Below are positions 35,491 through 46,781 of a stretch of DNA of 64,000 bases, in pieces. The stretch's first letter is position 1. Every line of letters begins with the position of its first letter. Origin of the DNA: Trematomus loennbergii. Lineage: Eukaryota; Chordata; Actinopteri; Perciformes; Nototheniidae. Location of the stretch: positions 7,965,885 to 8,029,884 of the forward strand of contig JAAOOA010000086.1 in assembly GCA_012861695.1 (NCBI GenBank). Reading direction: 5' to 3'. A program made the translations under genes and the position numbers. Under the pieces are notes generated by a model. The model made no database searches, was not told the DNA's origin, and was given only the letters and a program-made list of their open reading frames with translations.

Positions 35491-36925
35491 TTGACTAGCA
35501 TTACTTTTTTTTAAATATATGTTTTTTTAGATGCTTTACTTTGATTTCTTTCATGTTATTTTAACACAACATTACTTTTTTCATATTTTTTCAACATACT
35601 GTGACGGCCCGTCCACACAGCAGCGTTAAAAAAATCTTGGAGGCGGGCGTATCTGAAGCTTGGGGATTTTTTGCGAGCAAGGCACCAACAACCAATCACA
35701 TGAATCTCCCGCCCCCGACATACGAAGCAAAAAAGCCCGAAGTAAACTGGATATAAACTCCCCAAACAGGCGAAAACATACCACTGTCTCTGCCACCTCC
35801 CTCCATGCCTGGCTCCTCCGGTTTATATCCCGGTAGGTAAATAGGGACGCTTGAACTGTCATATTTGCATACACAGGATTTGATTGGCTGACGCTTCCAC
35901 CTCAGCTTCAAAAGTTGAACATTGCTCAACTTTGAATCCTGAAAATCCTGAAAATCTCCGCTCTGCTTCCCACAATGTAGTTCGGCGAAAAGTGAGGCAA
36001 AGTGACGTCACCCCATTCAAAGTGAATGGGCAGAAGCGTTCCAAGATTTTTTTAACGCTGCTGTGTGGACGGGCCGTGATATTTATTTTTTGTTTTTCTC
36101 TCCTTTTTCCATTATATTTTTGAAAAACTACACAGTGATTTTTATCAAAATACAACATGCAACTAATACATTATACAATATAACGACTTTTTGCGATATT
36201 TTCAACACAATATACTTGTACGTTTTTTTTGTTTTTGTAGGGCTTCAAGATATATTTGCATGTCATGCATAAAAAACGGTGTCATCTTTCTTGAAACTGA
36301 CGTGCTGTCCGTTTTTTTACAAACAAGTTTTTTTTTTCTGTTCTTCATCCTCTGAATTTTTTCTCGCCCGTCCCTCTTCCTTCAGCCATCACAACAAAAA
36401 CAAGTCAGATCTGTCAAATGAAACACCTCTTCCCAAAGTGTGACTTCCCTATTGAGGGCATGCGTCTAGGGCAGTAGGGTCTAAACCGATTGGCCAAATA
36501 TACTAACATGCAGAACGTATGGTATGTTTGAAAAAGACTAACCATTTATCCAGTTCAAGCTGTCTTTAAGATGTGACATTGCAATAACAATAGGTTTTAA
36601 ATATATTATGTAGCCCTACTTTTTGACAAACTGTATTATGCTTTTTTTAATTAATTTTTTCAGATTTTCAACGTACACAATGACTTTTCCATATATTTTT
36701 TCTGACAAACTATACTTTGACTTTTTCCGTAAAATCGTGACAAACTATTACTTATTCTTAAATTTGACCTCTTGCTGCTTGGTTGGAAATGATAGATGAA
36801 AAAGCTACAAAGCTTAAAGAACTTTCTAAAAACTCTCAATTCTACAGATGACTCCCCCCACTCAACGCAATAAGTCCACCCCCACTCAGCAAATCATCTA
36901 AAACGAAGGACCCCACTAAGACGAC
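35340..36925. repeat. 1 kb direct repeat, copy B (carries a MITE)
   Basis: Same sequence as 33490-34500 interrupted by 35605-36076 and with a short extra stretch at 36590-36720. It continues without a break into the accessory ORF cluster, so B is likely the original context and A the duplicate. Confidence 0.85.
35605..36076. mobile_element. 472 bp MITE with 3 bp TGA duplication
   Basis: Inverted ends CGGCCCGTCCACACAGCAGC / GCTGCTGTGTGGACGGGCCG, with further inverted sequence (ccaagattttttt). TGA at 35602-35604 and 36077-36079. The empty site is at 33749-33751. A 3 bp TNA-type duplication fits PIF/Harbinger-mobilised MITEs. No coding capacity. Confidence 0.92.
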
Positions 36926-36927
36926 CG

Positions 36928-37439
36928 TTGAAAACTAGCCAGGGATCTGAGAAAAACCAAGTCTCCCCCCGAGTTGCAGCCAGGAACAAACTCCTGGACT
37001 ACCATCATCACCACCATTGTGGACACCCAAATCTTGCAGTACTACTGCTGCTGATGTTACTCCTGGGCCAAGACGTCTCTGTTTTGAACATAGTGAAATC
37101 GGAGTTGGTTGATATTCTGGAGAGGGTGCTGCATCGGTACAGAGAAAAATCTGCAATGGATGCCGAGTCAGTCACCCCGGCCAGAGGCAACACGATTGTC
37201 TGAATGACATTCCAGAATATTTCTTCAGAAACAATTACAACGCGTTAATGAAAAGACTTTGGCTCGCCGACTTCATTACTGTGATTGACCAGAGTCTTAA
37301 TGATAAAAACATTTACACGGCTGAATGGAGGATCCAAGGCGCTTCGGAGGCTTTTCTGCACAATCTCAAAAACTGCAGACGCCTCAAGGAGAGACTTGAA
37401 AAGATCCATGCCGAGCTGGATGGAGAGGAAGAAGACTAA
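36928..37439 (+). pseudogene. Polinton/adintovirus accessory ORF with Cys/His zinc motif, one frameshift
   Basis: An upstream open frame (about 36940-37145) ends in 'LNIVKSELVDILERVLHRYR'. In the next frame, open to the TAA at 37437, come 'ICNGCRVSHPGQRQHDC' (a C-x2-C...H...H-x-C cluster) and 'MKRLWLADFITVIDQSLND', then a charged C-terminus. The frame changes at the A5 run 37145-37149, consistent with loss of one A from one ancestral gene. The zinc-like cluster resembles small accessory proteins of animal Polinton-like viruses; that match is from memory of the pattern and unverified. Function unknown. Confidence 0.5.
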
Positions 37440-37510
37440 TAACCAGCGGTTGATTGAAGCCAGGGATTTTTTTTTTTTATACTTTGACTTTTCTTTAAAG
37501 TAAAATAAAA

Positions 37511-37975
37511 ATGGGTAACTACTATGGAAAACAATCTGTATATATCTATCAGAATGCAGTCAATACCTGTTTAATAAGTGTGTTGTTGATGACGATTGAA
37601 AACAGAATGAGTAGTGATCCCCGTGTAAACAGAACGGCTGAAGTTTGTAAACTAGAAGACATTTTGGATATCGTTCATTCTGGCAGTACTATTCCGGGTC
37701 ATTGGGAAACGATTGTAAACGAAACATTTAAAGTGGTACTGGAATCTTCATTTTCCGAAACATTCTGTAACATTACCGAAGAAATGAAACAAACACCAAA
37801 AGTGTATCATGTGCTCGCATTGTATGCTCTGTTTGTAGATGTAATGCATCTTTGTGTCAAAAACAGCATACACATGAATACTTTGGCCGAAGTGCAAAAA
37901 CTCCATTATAATATTTCCCTTCATCTGGGGGATTCTGTGCTGGAGAAGATCCTGGGGATGTTGCAATCAGTATAA
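37511..37975 (+). CDS. Intact 154-residue viral-type accessory ORF, possible Bcl-2-like fold
   Basis: It is uninterrupted from ATG (37511) to TAA (37973-37975), 70 bp after the zinc-motif ORF on the same strand, so the two look like a compact viral gene cluster. The start MGNYYG could be N-myristoylated (Gly at position 2). The protein is mostly predicted helix; 'VYHVLALYALFVDVMHLC' (about residues 97-114) has the amphipathic pattern of a BH1-type helix and is preceded by a Trp-containing segment 'IPGHWETIVNETFKVVL'. A Bcl-2-like apoptosis inhibitor is a hypothesis; an unrelated helical protein is equally possible. It is striking that it stays open in an otherwise ruined element. Confidence 0.5.
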   Translation: MGNYYGKQSVYIYQNAVNTCLISVLLMTIENRMSSDPRVNRTAEVCKLEDILDIVHSGSTIPGHWETIVNETFKVVLESSFSETFCNITEEMKQTPKVYHVLALYALFVDVMHLCVKNSIHMNTLAEVQKLHYNISLHLGDSVLEKILGMLQSV

Positions 37976-38760
37976 ATGTATTATGATTCCTATGGGGTGA
38001 AAACAATAAATTGTAAATATGAAATTCTGCAAATAAAAAAAGTGTTTTTTACATTTAAAAAACTGTTGTCTTCAAATCATAGTATAGTATTTCCTACATA
38101 TCATTTAAAAAAGAGTCACAGTGTAGAATGTCCGAACATTTATTTTAAAAGTACTAGTATAGTATGTTAAAAGTATCTTGAAAAAAGTCCAAGTATAGTA
38201 TGTAGTTAAGAATTATATTATATAGTTTGTCTGCAATGTCAGTATAGGATCTCTAAAAAAAAAATGAGAGAAAGTCATAGTATAGTTTGACAAAAAGATC
38301 TTGAAAAAGTCATGACATTGTGTGTTGAAATGGTTTTGAATAAACACATCAGTATTTTAAAAAGTAAAATTGTATCAAGTGCATCAGACAACTCAAATTA
38401 CTCCATTTGAACCATATTATAAATAAGTAAAGAATGGTCATAGTATATAGCAGGGCTGTTTAATAGTTTTCGGTGTTTCTGTGTGTCGTGTTTCAGTGTT
38501 TCAGTGTTTCAGTGTTTTGTGTTTCAGTGTTTCAGTGTTTTCAGACTGTAATTGGGCCTAAAGGTCAGCATATCCTTCAAAGGAAACCTATTGGGTGAAA
38601 AAAAACAGGGCTCATTCACCAAAATAGTACAAACAGATTAACGGGAACTGCTCGAGGCGATGAGTCAAAGCAATTTTGTTTTCTTTGTTACTAGTGTACA
38701 TGTGTCTGTGTGTGTGTTTGTGTAAAATAGATAAGGAAGTGTAATCAGAGATGCAGGTTA
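37976..38760. other. AT-rich noncoding sequence after the viral relic
   Basis: Contains repeated 'agtatagtatgt'-type motifs (38080-38290) and short 'cagtgtttcagtgttt' repeats (38495-38545). No exon recognised. The right boundary of the viral relic is not defined. Confidence 0.4.
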
Positions 38761-38761
38761 T

Positions 38762-38945
38762 CTGTCCTTCCTGGAAATAGATTGATTCTGTTACATTACA
38801 TTATATGTCACTGAACACTTCACCCCAAATTGCTCCTGTGGGGATTGTCCACAGTATTAAGTATGTAAGTCGCTTTGGATAAAAGTGTCTAACAAGTGAC
38901 ATGTAATGTAATGTAACAGAATCAATCTATTTCCAGGAAGGACAG
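38762..38945. repeat. 51 bp inverted repeat (one mismatch) around a SINE tail
   Basis: 38762-38812 and 38895-38945 pair over 51 bp with one mismatch ('ctgtccttcctggaaatag' facing 'ctatttccaggaaggacag'). The 82 nt loop is the 3' part of the SINE also found at 25795-25900. Confidence 0.9.
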
Positions 38946-39329
38946 AAAATTAGCTTGGTAAATTTTTTGAAATAAGAAGGGATATTTAGATAAATGAGGT
39001 CTTGTAATTAGCTGGGAGAACTTATTTTGAACTATATTTGACCAGAATCAGGAAATGTTGTTACAATATAAGCCGCAAATGCTCAAAAGTTTTCATTTTC
39101 TGATGTTAGTTGGTAATTTTCTAATACATATGTAAAAAATGATGTGTTTCATCTAAGATACAAATCAAAATAAGATGTTTTGACTTAACAAGATGATGCA
39201 TTGTCTAAAAACAAGACCCTATATCTCACTGCAGTGTTACTTCTGACGTTATTATGTCTTATATCAGGTGTAGAGACATATTCTGACTAGATATTAGACA
39301 AATATACTTGGCAAGATTTCGAGTTTTTG

Positions 39330-39870
39330 TAGTGTAACTAAGTACATTTACTCAAGTACTGTACTCAAGTACAGTTTTGAGATAATTGTACTTTACTTGA
39401 GTATTTCCATTTTATGCTACTTTATGCTTCGACTCCACTACAATTCAGAGGTAAATTGTGTACTTTTACTGCACTACATTTATTTAATACCTTTAGTTAC
39501 TTTACAGATTTGGATTAATCATGAAATATAATCAACACTTAAATCAGACTTAAGTTCCACCTGGAGTAAATTCACAAGCTACCCTGCAGTATACAAAGTC
39601 ATTCAAACTAGCTGCACCTTTACCAGCTTTGATAACACTTTAATTATCAATATTTATAATCAAAATATATTATTCTGAAATGGACCAATCCGCAGAATGA
39701 GTAGTTTTACTTTTGGTACTTTAAGTATATATTGATGATAATACTTTTGCACTTTTAATTTAATACATTTTGAATGCAGGACTTTGACTTGTAACAGTGT
39801 ATTCCTACACTCAGGTACTTCTACTTTTACTTCAGTACAAGATCTGAGTACTTCTCCCACCTCTGATAAT
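39330..39870. mobile_element. Teleost MITE ('ACTCAAGTACTGTACTCAAGTA' type)
   Basis: Begins around 'agtgtaactaagtacattta' and ends 'gagtacttctcccacctctg'; the interior has 'cttcgactccactaca'. It is a familiar hAT-like MITE of fish genomes and is noncoding. Confidence 0.55.
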
Positions 39871-40258
39871 ATGAAAAAAAACAACAAATAAATCATAATG
39901 TATTAGGATGGATTAAGGTAAAACCTATGGTGGGGAATTAACAAGCCATCCATAGATAAAGTGTGTAACATTGTTATAAAAATGTTAAATTAGCTCCACT
40001 GTTACCAGCTTTAACCTGAAACTGAATAACACACAATGAATCAACGGGGCCATAATTCAATACTAAAATACAAATTCCTCTGAAATGATACCATTCTCTA
40101 TAAGTAGTGCTTTTTCTTTTGGGAAGTAAAAGTTGAAGATAATACTTTTGTATTTTAACTTAATAAGAAATAAATACTTCACAGAGCATAATTTCTGACA
40201 CTGAAGTAATGCAAGTTGCTACTTGTATTTAAAGTCAACATCTGTGTACCTTTATCAG

Positions 40259-40393
40259 GACTGAAGAAAGCTGGAACAAAAATGGGGAGTGGCGTTCTAA
40301 GGAATATCTCTCAGACAGGTGCAGATGTCACAGCCAGCACCCATTTGCGAACAGAAAGGAATGAGGGATGGAGAGCGCCAGAGATATTCACAA
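40259..40393 (+). CDS. chs1: Chitin-synthase-like gene, exon with the start codon
   Basis: The exon lies between an acceptor (tttatcag, 40258) and a strong donor (acaa|gtaagt, 40394). Several ATGs occur, but only the ATG at 40368 (G at -3, G at +4, in-frame stop just upstream) gives a frame whose phase (8 codons plus 2 bases) fits exon 2. The encoded N-terminus is MESARDIH, followed by a split Lys codon. 40259-40367 is then 5' UTR, and a further 5' exon must lie upstream. Chitin synthase makes chitin from UDP-GlcNAc at the plasma membrane and is retained in fishes and amphibians. The chs1 symbol is provisional. The exon is short; the case rests on the phase match with exon 2. Confidence 0.55.
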
Positions 40394-40678
40394 GTAAGTT
40401 CACACACTATCATTATTATTTGTATTTGTTTTTTATACTTCAGTTATATAAGATAATTTCTAGCAATCATCAACCATTTTATATATGAAATAATGTCAAA
40501 ATTATGAATGATCAAAAAGCCAGTACTTCTGTAGTTGCAGTTATTTATATTTCATGTTAGTTAAATAAGGTAATTTAGTTACACACTTATTCAAGCAGAA
40601 AGGGGTTCTTATTTAAAAAAACATATATCATGAATTATTTATTAAATATGTATTAATTATTATGAATAAGTAGTTTAA

Positions 40679-41490
40679 CCCTTAGATGCACGAGTGACTG
40701 GACCCTAAACTCTTCCATAAGTGGGTCAAAAAGGACCCGTTTAAGAATAATATGTGTTTTTATGCCATTTCTGTCATTTTGGTTAAGAAAATTCACTTGT
40801 ATAATATTTAGTATTATATTTTGGTTCACACTAGAAATATTTTATATTTAATTTTTCACTATTTATAATTTTAGACATTTATTTTACATTTTGAAAAAAA
40901 TCGTTTTGAACTTGATGCAAAGATCTCCGCTATTCTGAGACCCTCATAGTATTCCAGTCCCTTTTCAAAACTCATCTCTTCCCCTCTTGTCTACTCATAG
41001 CCCACCCCCATCAATCCATGCCGGTTGATCAAGTTTGATAGTCCTAGTCCCTAACCTTCCCTTATATTGTAAAGTGATTTTTAGTCCTTGAAAAGCCCTA
41101 TAAAAATATAATGTATTATTATTATTATTATTATTATACTGACAGGTATCAGATCTTGCTGTGTAAAATAATCTTCCTGAGAGGTGCCACTTGTGATGTG
41201 GTCACAGTGAATGTATTCCTGACAGCCACAGGTGATAAGAATCAAAGGTTCCCATGGGATTCCATAGAAAATGCATTCGGTCATTTTTGACCCACTTATG
41301 GAAGCTTGGGGTAGTAATACAAAAACTACAATTTCTTAAAATGTAAATAAAAAATTTGAATGGCATGATATCCAAAACATGTTTTTTGAGGAATAGCTGG
41401 AATATGAAATGATAAAAAAATGTAATTACAAAGACACTTCAAGAAAACCACCTCACCGGGTCAAAAAAGACCCACTTATGCATCTAAGGG
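40679..41490 (+). mobile_element. 812 bp piggyBac-like MITE with an L2 tail inserted
   Basis: TTAA at 40675-40678 and 41491-41494 flank CCCTTAGATGCA / TGCATCTAAGGG. TTAA plus CCC ends is the piggyBac signature. A characteristic 'gggtcaaaaagGACCC'-type motif is near both ends. An L2-like LINE 3' end ('aaaactcatctcttcccctc ... gccctataaaaatataatg' then ATT repeats) is inserted at about 40915-41140. No transposase. Confidence 0.85.
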
Positions 41491-42223
41491 TTAAAGCATA
41501 GTAGTAGATATGTATTTTCAACGCTTCATCTTTTTCTTCGTCATTATTATTTGATTAAATTCAAACTGTGTTATGTCATATTTAAATGTATTTCAGTTTG
41601 TCATTAACTGGTGTGGGTTAAAGATTCAAGTCATCTTTTTTCTTTTACATTTTTTAAAATTTATTGAACAAAATAAACAGATAAAAGAAAAAAGAAAAAT
41701 AATAATAAAAAGTATGAAAAATAACAAAATACCTTGGGGTTTTCAAAGTGTGGGAAGGTGAGCCTCCCCTCAGAGAACATAAGAACAGCCGCGCCCCCCC
41801 TCCCAATTATTATGCTATTATTGTTGTTGTTGCTATAATGCAGGGTTATTCAATTGCATTTCAAAGAGGTCCAGTAAGAGAAAATGTCATTAAATGCTCT
41901 GTTTTCGCTGTCTACCTTCCGCCATTTGAAATTACTCCGACTGTTTCTCTCTTCTTGTCTCGTCTCTGTGTGTGTTTGAATCTATCGTGCTGACTCACTG
42001 ACTGTACTGATTTGATTGGCTGAGTAGCGTCACCTCCTTAAAACATTAAACAATAACTTGTAAAAAACGTTTTATCTTTATGTTTTAAACATATTGTATA
42101 AAACTCCCCCACTACTTGGACTATTCCTTGCACCCCTCTAGAATAAACCCGAATGGTCTCAACCATATATAATAATATTATTATAGTGCTCTTGTTGTTA
42201 TATATAACAAGATCGCAAGGACA

Positions 42224-43799
42224 CTGGGGGTGGGCGATACCACAAAATCTGGATTCGATCCGATACCAAGTATTTCAGGGCCAGTGAAAATCGGCGATCG
42301 ATACCGATACCTTTTAAAATGAAAAGCTTCTTATGTACTTTCATGTAGGGGAGAGCTGCATGACATGATTTTTGAGCTGAATGCATCATAACTAGACTAA
42401 ATCTGAATTCATTTTCATGAATAAAGACAGGACAGTTTTTATAGACAAATAAACGTTTGACTTTTGCAAATTTAAAGTGCAAACATGAAAAATAACAATA
42501 CAAAGTGGCCACATTAGCGAACTGCCTTCTTGCACACATCAAAGTTCGCTAAGTTTTCATTGACAGTTGTGAAATAGCTCCACACAACGCTCATCTTTCT
42601 CTCACCCCTAGATTCCACCGGGTCGTCTGCGTTACGGCTGCACCGCGGTTTTGGTCCGGCCTCCTCCTGGCGTCATACCCTACCGGGCGCGTTTCAGAAG
42701 CATTTCAGAAGCGGAGCGTCTTGCCTGCCGGCTCGCAGTTTTTGTTGATTTGGGCATATTTCCTGGACAGGCTACTTTGTACAGACAAAGTTAATAATAA
42801 CTGTAATATTCCAGTTATAAACGACATGAATCAAAGATGTGTTGCTGTATTTTAGTGGTAAAAAAATGCATTCATCATCATAATTATTCTATATATATCA
42901 TTTACAGTGCCTGTAAACCGGAGGAGAACGCTGGCATTTCTCCTCCTACTTGAAAGACTACGGAGGGATAGGGTCTGCAAAATTAGTTTGTGTGTGTGTA
43001 TATATCTATATATATATGCTATATATGCTCTGAACGTTCCACTTCCTGCCTGCCAGACCTTACGTTACGGCTGCGCCGCGACAAAAATAGGATTCGATCC
43101 TAATTTTAGAGGAGCCCTGCGCCGAGCCGCTTCTGGGACGCTTCTGGGACGCTTCTGAGCCGTAACGCGCCGCGTGTGGTGGAATAGCACCCATTGACTA
43201 GAGTGGCCGCGATCGCAGTGAGCACCCCGGCGCAGCAGACGGACCCGGTGGAATCTAGGGGAGGAGCCCTGCGCCGAGCCGCTTCTGGGACGCTTCTGGG
43301 ACGCTTCTGGGACGCTTCTGGGACGCTTCTGAGCCGTAATGCGCCGCGTGTGGTGGAATAGCACCCATTGACTAGAGTGGCCGCGATCGCCGCGATCGCC
43401 GTGAGCACCGCGGAGCAGCCGTAAAACGCCCGTAACGCGCCGCAGACGGACCCGGTGGAATCTAGGGGTCAGCCATCATGCGCGTGTGTCGCACTCGCGA
43501 GTCGCTGGCTGCTGCTGTCCTGCCCTGCTGGCTGCTGTCAGTCAGCTTGATAATCGGCGTTCAGGCAGGGAGCGCGCTGCGCATGCGCGAGCCTCGGGAG
43601 AGGAGGACAGCAGTGGAGAGAGAAGAAAAGAGCGTATATTCTTGTGTTCGTCTGCACATAGTTTTTGATGAAATTGACGAGTAGAGGAGAGGGGGAAAAA
43701 AGTATAAAAGTATCGATCCTATTGGCTCTAGTATCGATATTTTGAAACGTAACGTATATCTGAAGTATCGATATTTTGGGATCGATCCGCCCACCCCTG
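42224..43799. mobile_element. hAT-type nonautonomous element rich in ATCGAT motifs
   Basis: Ends 'ctgggggtgggcgatacc' and 'ggatcgatccgcccacccctg' are inverted with GGTGGGCG cores. The flanks (aaggaca / tcggaca) are a decayed candidate 8 bp duplication. Subterminal 'cgataccgatacc' and 'gtatcgatattttg' repeats are typical. It contains the nested element 42605-43468. Confidence 0.65.
42605..43468. mobile_element. 864 bp element with TCA duplication nested in the hAT
   Basis: 20 bp inverted ends CCCCTAGATTCCACCGGGTC / GACCCGGTGGAATCTAGGGG with TCA on both sides (42602-42604, 43469-43471), fitting PIF/Harbinger. Inside, a unit 'ggagccctgcgccgagccgc...gcagacggacccggtggaatctaggg' is tandemly duplicated (43109-43260 and 43261-43468), with a variable number of 'ttctgggacgc' units. 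Confidence 0.75.
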
Positions 43800-43860
43800 A
43801 TCGGACAAAATGAGTGTTGTTCAGTTTGTGTGTTGTGGAACCCCTGCTGAAAAAACCAGC

Positions 43861-44445
43861 TTAGACCAACAAGGCTGGTCTGGCTGGTCAGGCTGACCAG
43901 CCTGACCAGCCAGTCAATATTAGGCTGGATTAGTTTGCTGGTTAAGAGGGGTTTTGGACACTTTAACTGGTCAGGATAGCTGGTTTGGTCACAGTGGTCT
44001 AGCTGGTCACCATTAGCTGGTCGGGATAGCTGGTTTAGCTGGTAAAAGCTGGTGGTCACAGTGGTCTAGCTGGTCAGGATAGCTGGTTTGGTCACAGTGG
44101 TCTAGCTGGTTACCATTAGCTGGTCGGGATAGCTGGTTTAGCTGGTAAAAGCTGGTGGTCACAGTGTTCTAGCTGGTCACCATTAGCTGGTCAGGATAGC
44201 TGGTTTAGCTGGTAAAAGCTGGTGGTCACAGTGTTCTAGCTGGTCACCATTAGCTGGTCAGGATAGCTGGTTTAGCTGGTAAAAGCTGGTGGTCACAGTG
44301 TTCTAGCTGGTCACCATTAGCTGGTCAGGATAGCTGGTTTAGCTGGTAAAAGCTGGTGGTCACAGTGTTCTAGCTGGTCACCATTAGCTGGTCAGGATAG
44401 CTGGTTTAGTTGGTGGTCAGTGTTCTAGCTGGTCACCATTAGCTG
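43861..44445. repeat. AGCTGGT tandem array, left subterminal
   Basis: Tandem units of about 62-65 bp: 'agctggtcaccattagctggtcaggatagctggtttagctggtaaaagctggtggtcacagtgttct' in short form, at least seven copies between 43970 and 44440, preceded by less regular 'ggctggtc' repeats. Confidence 0.9.
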
Positions 44446-46702
44446 GTCAGACTGGTATGATCTTGAGTAGAACTTTAACTGGGATTACTTGATGGTTAAG
44501 CTGGTCATATATGATGATGAAACACTCTCACCCAATTGCAGTAGCTCAATGAACATCTATCATTTCAGATCAGAGCACCTACCTTACCAGAAAGGTACCA
44601 GAATGTATAGAATGTCTGTAAATAAATACTCATACATCAAATGATTAGAAGCAGGAAAATAATTTATAACACACAATGAACATTAACACACATTTGAAAA
44701 CATTTTCAAAACACCCATTACTTCATATTTTTAAGCAGTTTCCTTCAATTGTTTCTTTCTGTTTTTCACAAGGTCCTGTATTTTTTGTGAAATGTAGTAA
44801 CCGGCCAACTTTCCCTCTCGGTCTTCTCCATGTTTTGTGAATTCAGCCATCCTCTGAAGCACTTTTGAAAAGAGAAAGGAAAAACAGATTAACTTTTAGC
44901 TTTGTGTTATGATTACTTAAATATGTGCACTGTGAGATGAAAAATAAACATTTATCAAGTTTAGTTTTGAACATTCACTGTGATTGGGTCTATTATCCAC
45001 ACAATACACCATATTTAATTTTTTTCTTAATTTACATTATTTAATTTCATATTCTGTTCTTGTAAATATCATATTCTATTATATTACATGTATATAAACT
45101 TTTTGCACTACTTTTTATTTTGTATTTTTGTATTTTATTATATATGTTGCATTGTTGGAGGAGCTCAGGTCAGAAGAATTTCATTGACATTTCTACACTG
45201 TAGCTGCTGAGCATATGAGAATAAAACCTTTGAATCTTGAATCCAACACTTTTTTCAGTGGAAAATCCTAAATTGTAGGATAGTTTGGCCATAATAATGC
45301 TTTATGATTACATTTCTAGTGAGAAGTGTATATTTTACTTTCAGAATCTAACTCCAGTGGATGTGTAGGATCTACAGTATGATAGATATATTACTTTACA
45401 CCCGGAAGTATGTATTGTCATTCTTATTGTCGATAAATTGAGGGATATACGCTATATTTTATTAACACCAGTATGTACTTTATACATCCACCTCGAGTGT
45501 TTGTCTCTGCACCGGAAATAATTTAATTTTAAAGTTCAACCGCATATTATATAAACTATATCAGCGCCACACCTGCGTAACACATGGTGCCTCTTATCTG
45601 AACCATTTTTTAAGCGATTTGTAATCTATTCTTGTCGACTTGCAGCCTAAATACAAAGATAAATCCACTCTCCTACCACTGCTTACCTCTAATGAGCCTT
45701 GGTAGTATAACTAGTGTCCGAGTCATGGGGCCCAGAACGGACTGAAGACATGTGGAACAGAGGACAGGCATGGTTCGATGTACAGGGAACTTGTTGAACC
45801 TTTCTGCAGCGATAAATAAAGAAAACAAAGAAGACATTATTAATAATAGTCATGATGGTAACAACAATAATATTAGTATAACTATTTATATAGCACTTAC
45901 ACAATTGCAAAGTGATTCCCAACAAAAATAAAGAACAAAACAATATCAACAATAAAAAAACAAATGATTATAGGAATGTTAAGAGACAAAGAAATGATAA
46001 ACATTCTGAGAGGCCGACTACAAAAGGTAGACTCAATGGCTCTTGATGACATCAATGAGCAGTCCCAATAGATGCTGCTGTATAAAAAGAAATAGAATAG
46101 GTCCAGATTTCTTCTATTTTGTGTTGGATGATTTGTTTTATTGATTGCTGATGGATGTATATATATAGGGTTTATTCAACAGCAGTAAAGCATTAAGTTG
46201 CTAAATTAACGTACACTGAACTGTAAAACAACTTACCACTATTTAGGAAAGGCTCTGATCAGGAGGGTTGACTAGTAGGACAGCAAAGAGGTGGTGTCAT
46301 GTACAACCATTGGTAGATGTTACACCTGAAAGAAAGATAAGGAAATAAGAGAAGACAGGAGGACAAACATCCTCTTAAGTAAAATACCAAATCATGTCAA
46401 GCTTTAACCTGAGCCTGTTTTTTCAGTCTTTACAATGCACTGTTGGAAAATACCTTCCAAAGGCTACATTCAAACTCAATACCATAAATAACTGGGTACC
46501 AAAGTGCTTTACCTGATAGAACACGTTCCACATGGAGCAGCAACCATCCGGCTCGGCCTTTTGCTGCATATCATCTCCTCCCTCTCCACTGTTTCCAGTA
46601 GATCTCTACTGTCCAATAAAACTGAAATTCCCCAAAAAATCATATTAAAAAAAGTTAAAAACAATAACTTGCTTTTGGCATTGAAATAGATTAGAATCTC
46701 AC

Positions 46703-46781
46703 CTTTTTCCTGGATGTCAGGAAGGCCAGGAAGTCGTTCCCTTCAAGTCTGCAACCAGTCATAGGAGTTCAAATGCAAAGC
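46703..46781 (-). CDS. Cys-rich gene exon 2, first in-frame TGA
   Basis: Acceptor gtcatcgttcag, donor aaaaag|gtgaga. In the gene frame it encodes ALHLNSYDWLQT, a TGA, then RERLPGLPDIQEK. A second frame (MTGCRLEGNDFLAFLTSRKK) is also open through the exon, so an ancestral one-base indel in this exon is an alternative to the TGA reading. Confidence 0.55.

Noticed and set aside
40282..40393. Earlier ATG (MGSGVLRNISQTG...) as the chitin-synthase-like start
   Set aside because: Its frame ends in phase 1, which does not fit exon 2 (needs two carried bases); the ATG at 40368 does.
43065..43408. Two overlapping - strand frames with repeated 'QKRPRSVPEA' peptides
   Set aside because: Translation of the tandemly duplicated GC-rich MITE interior at 43109-43468.
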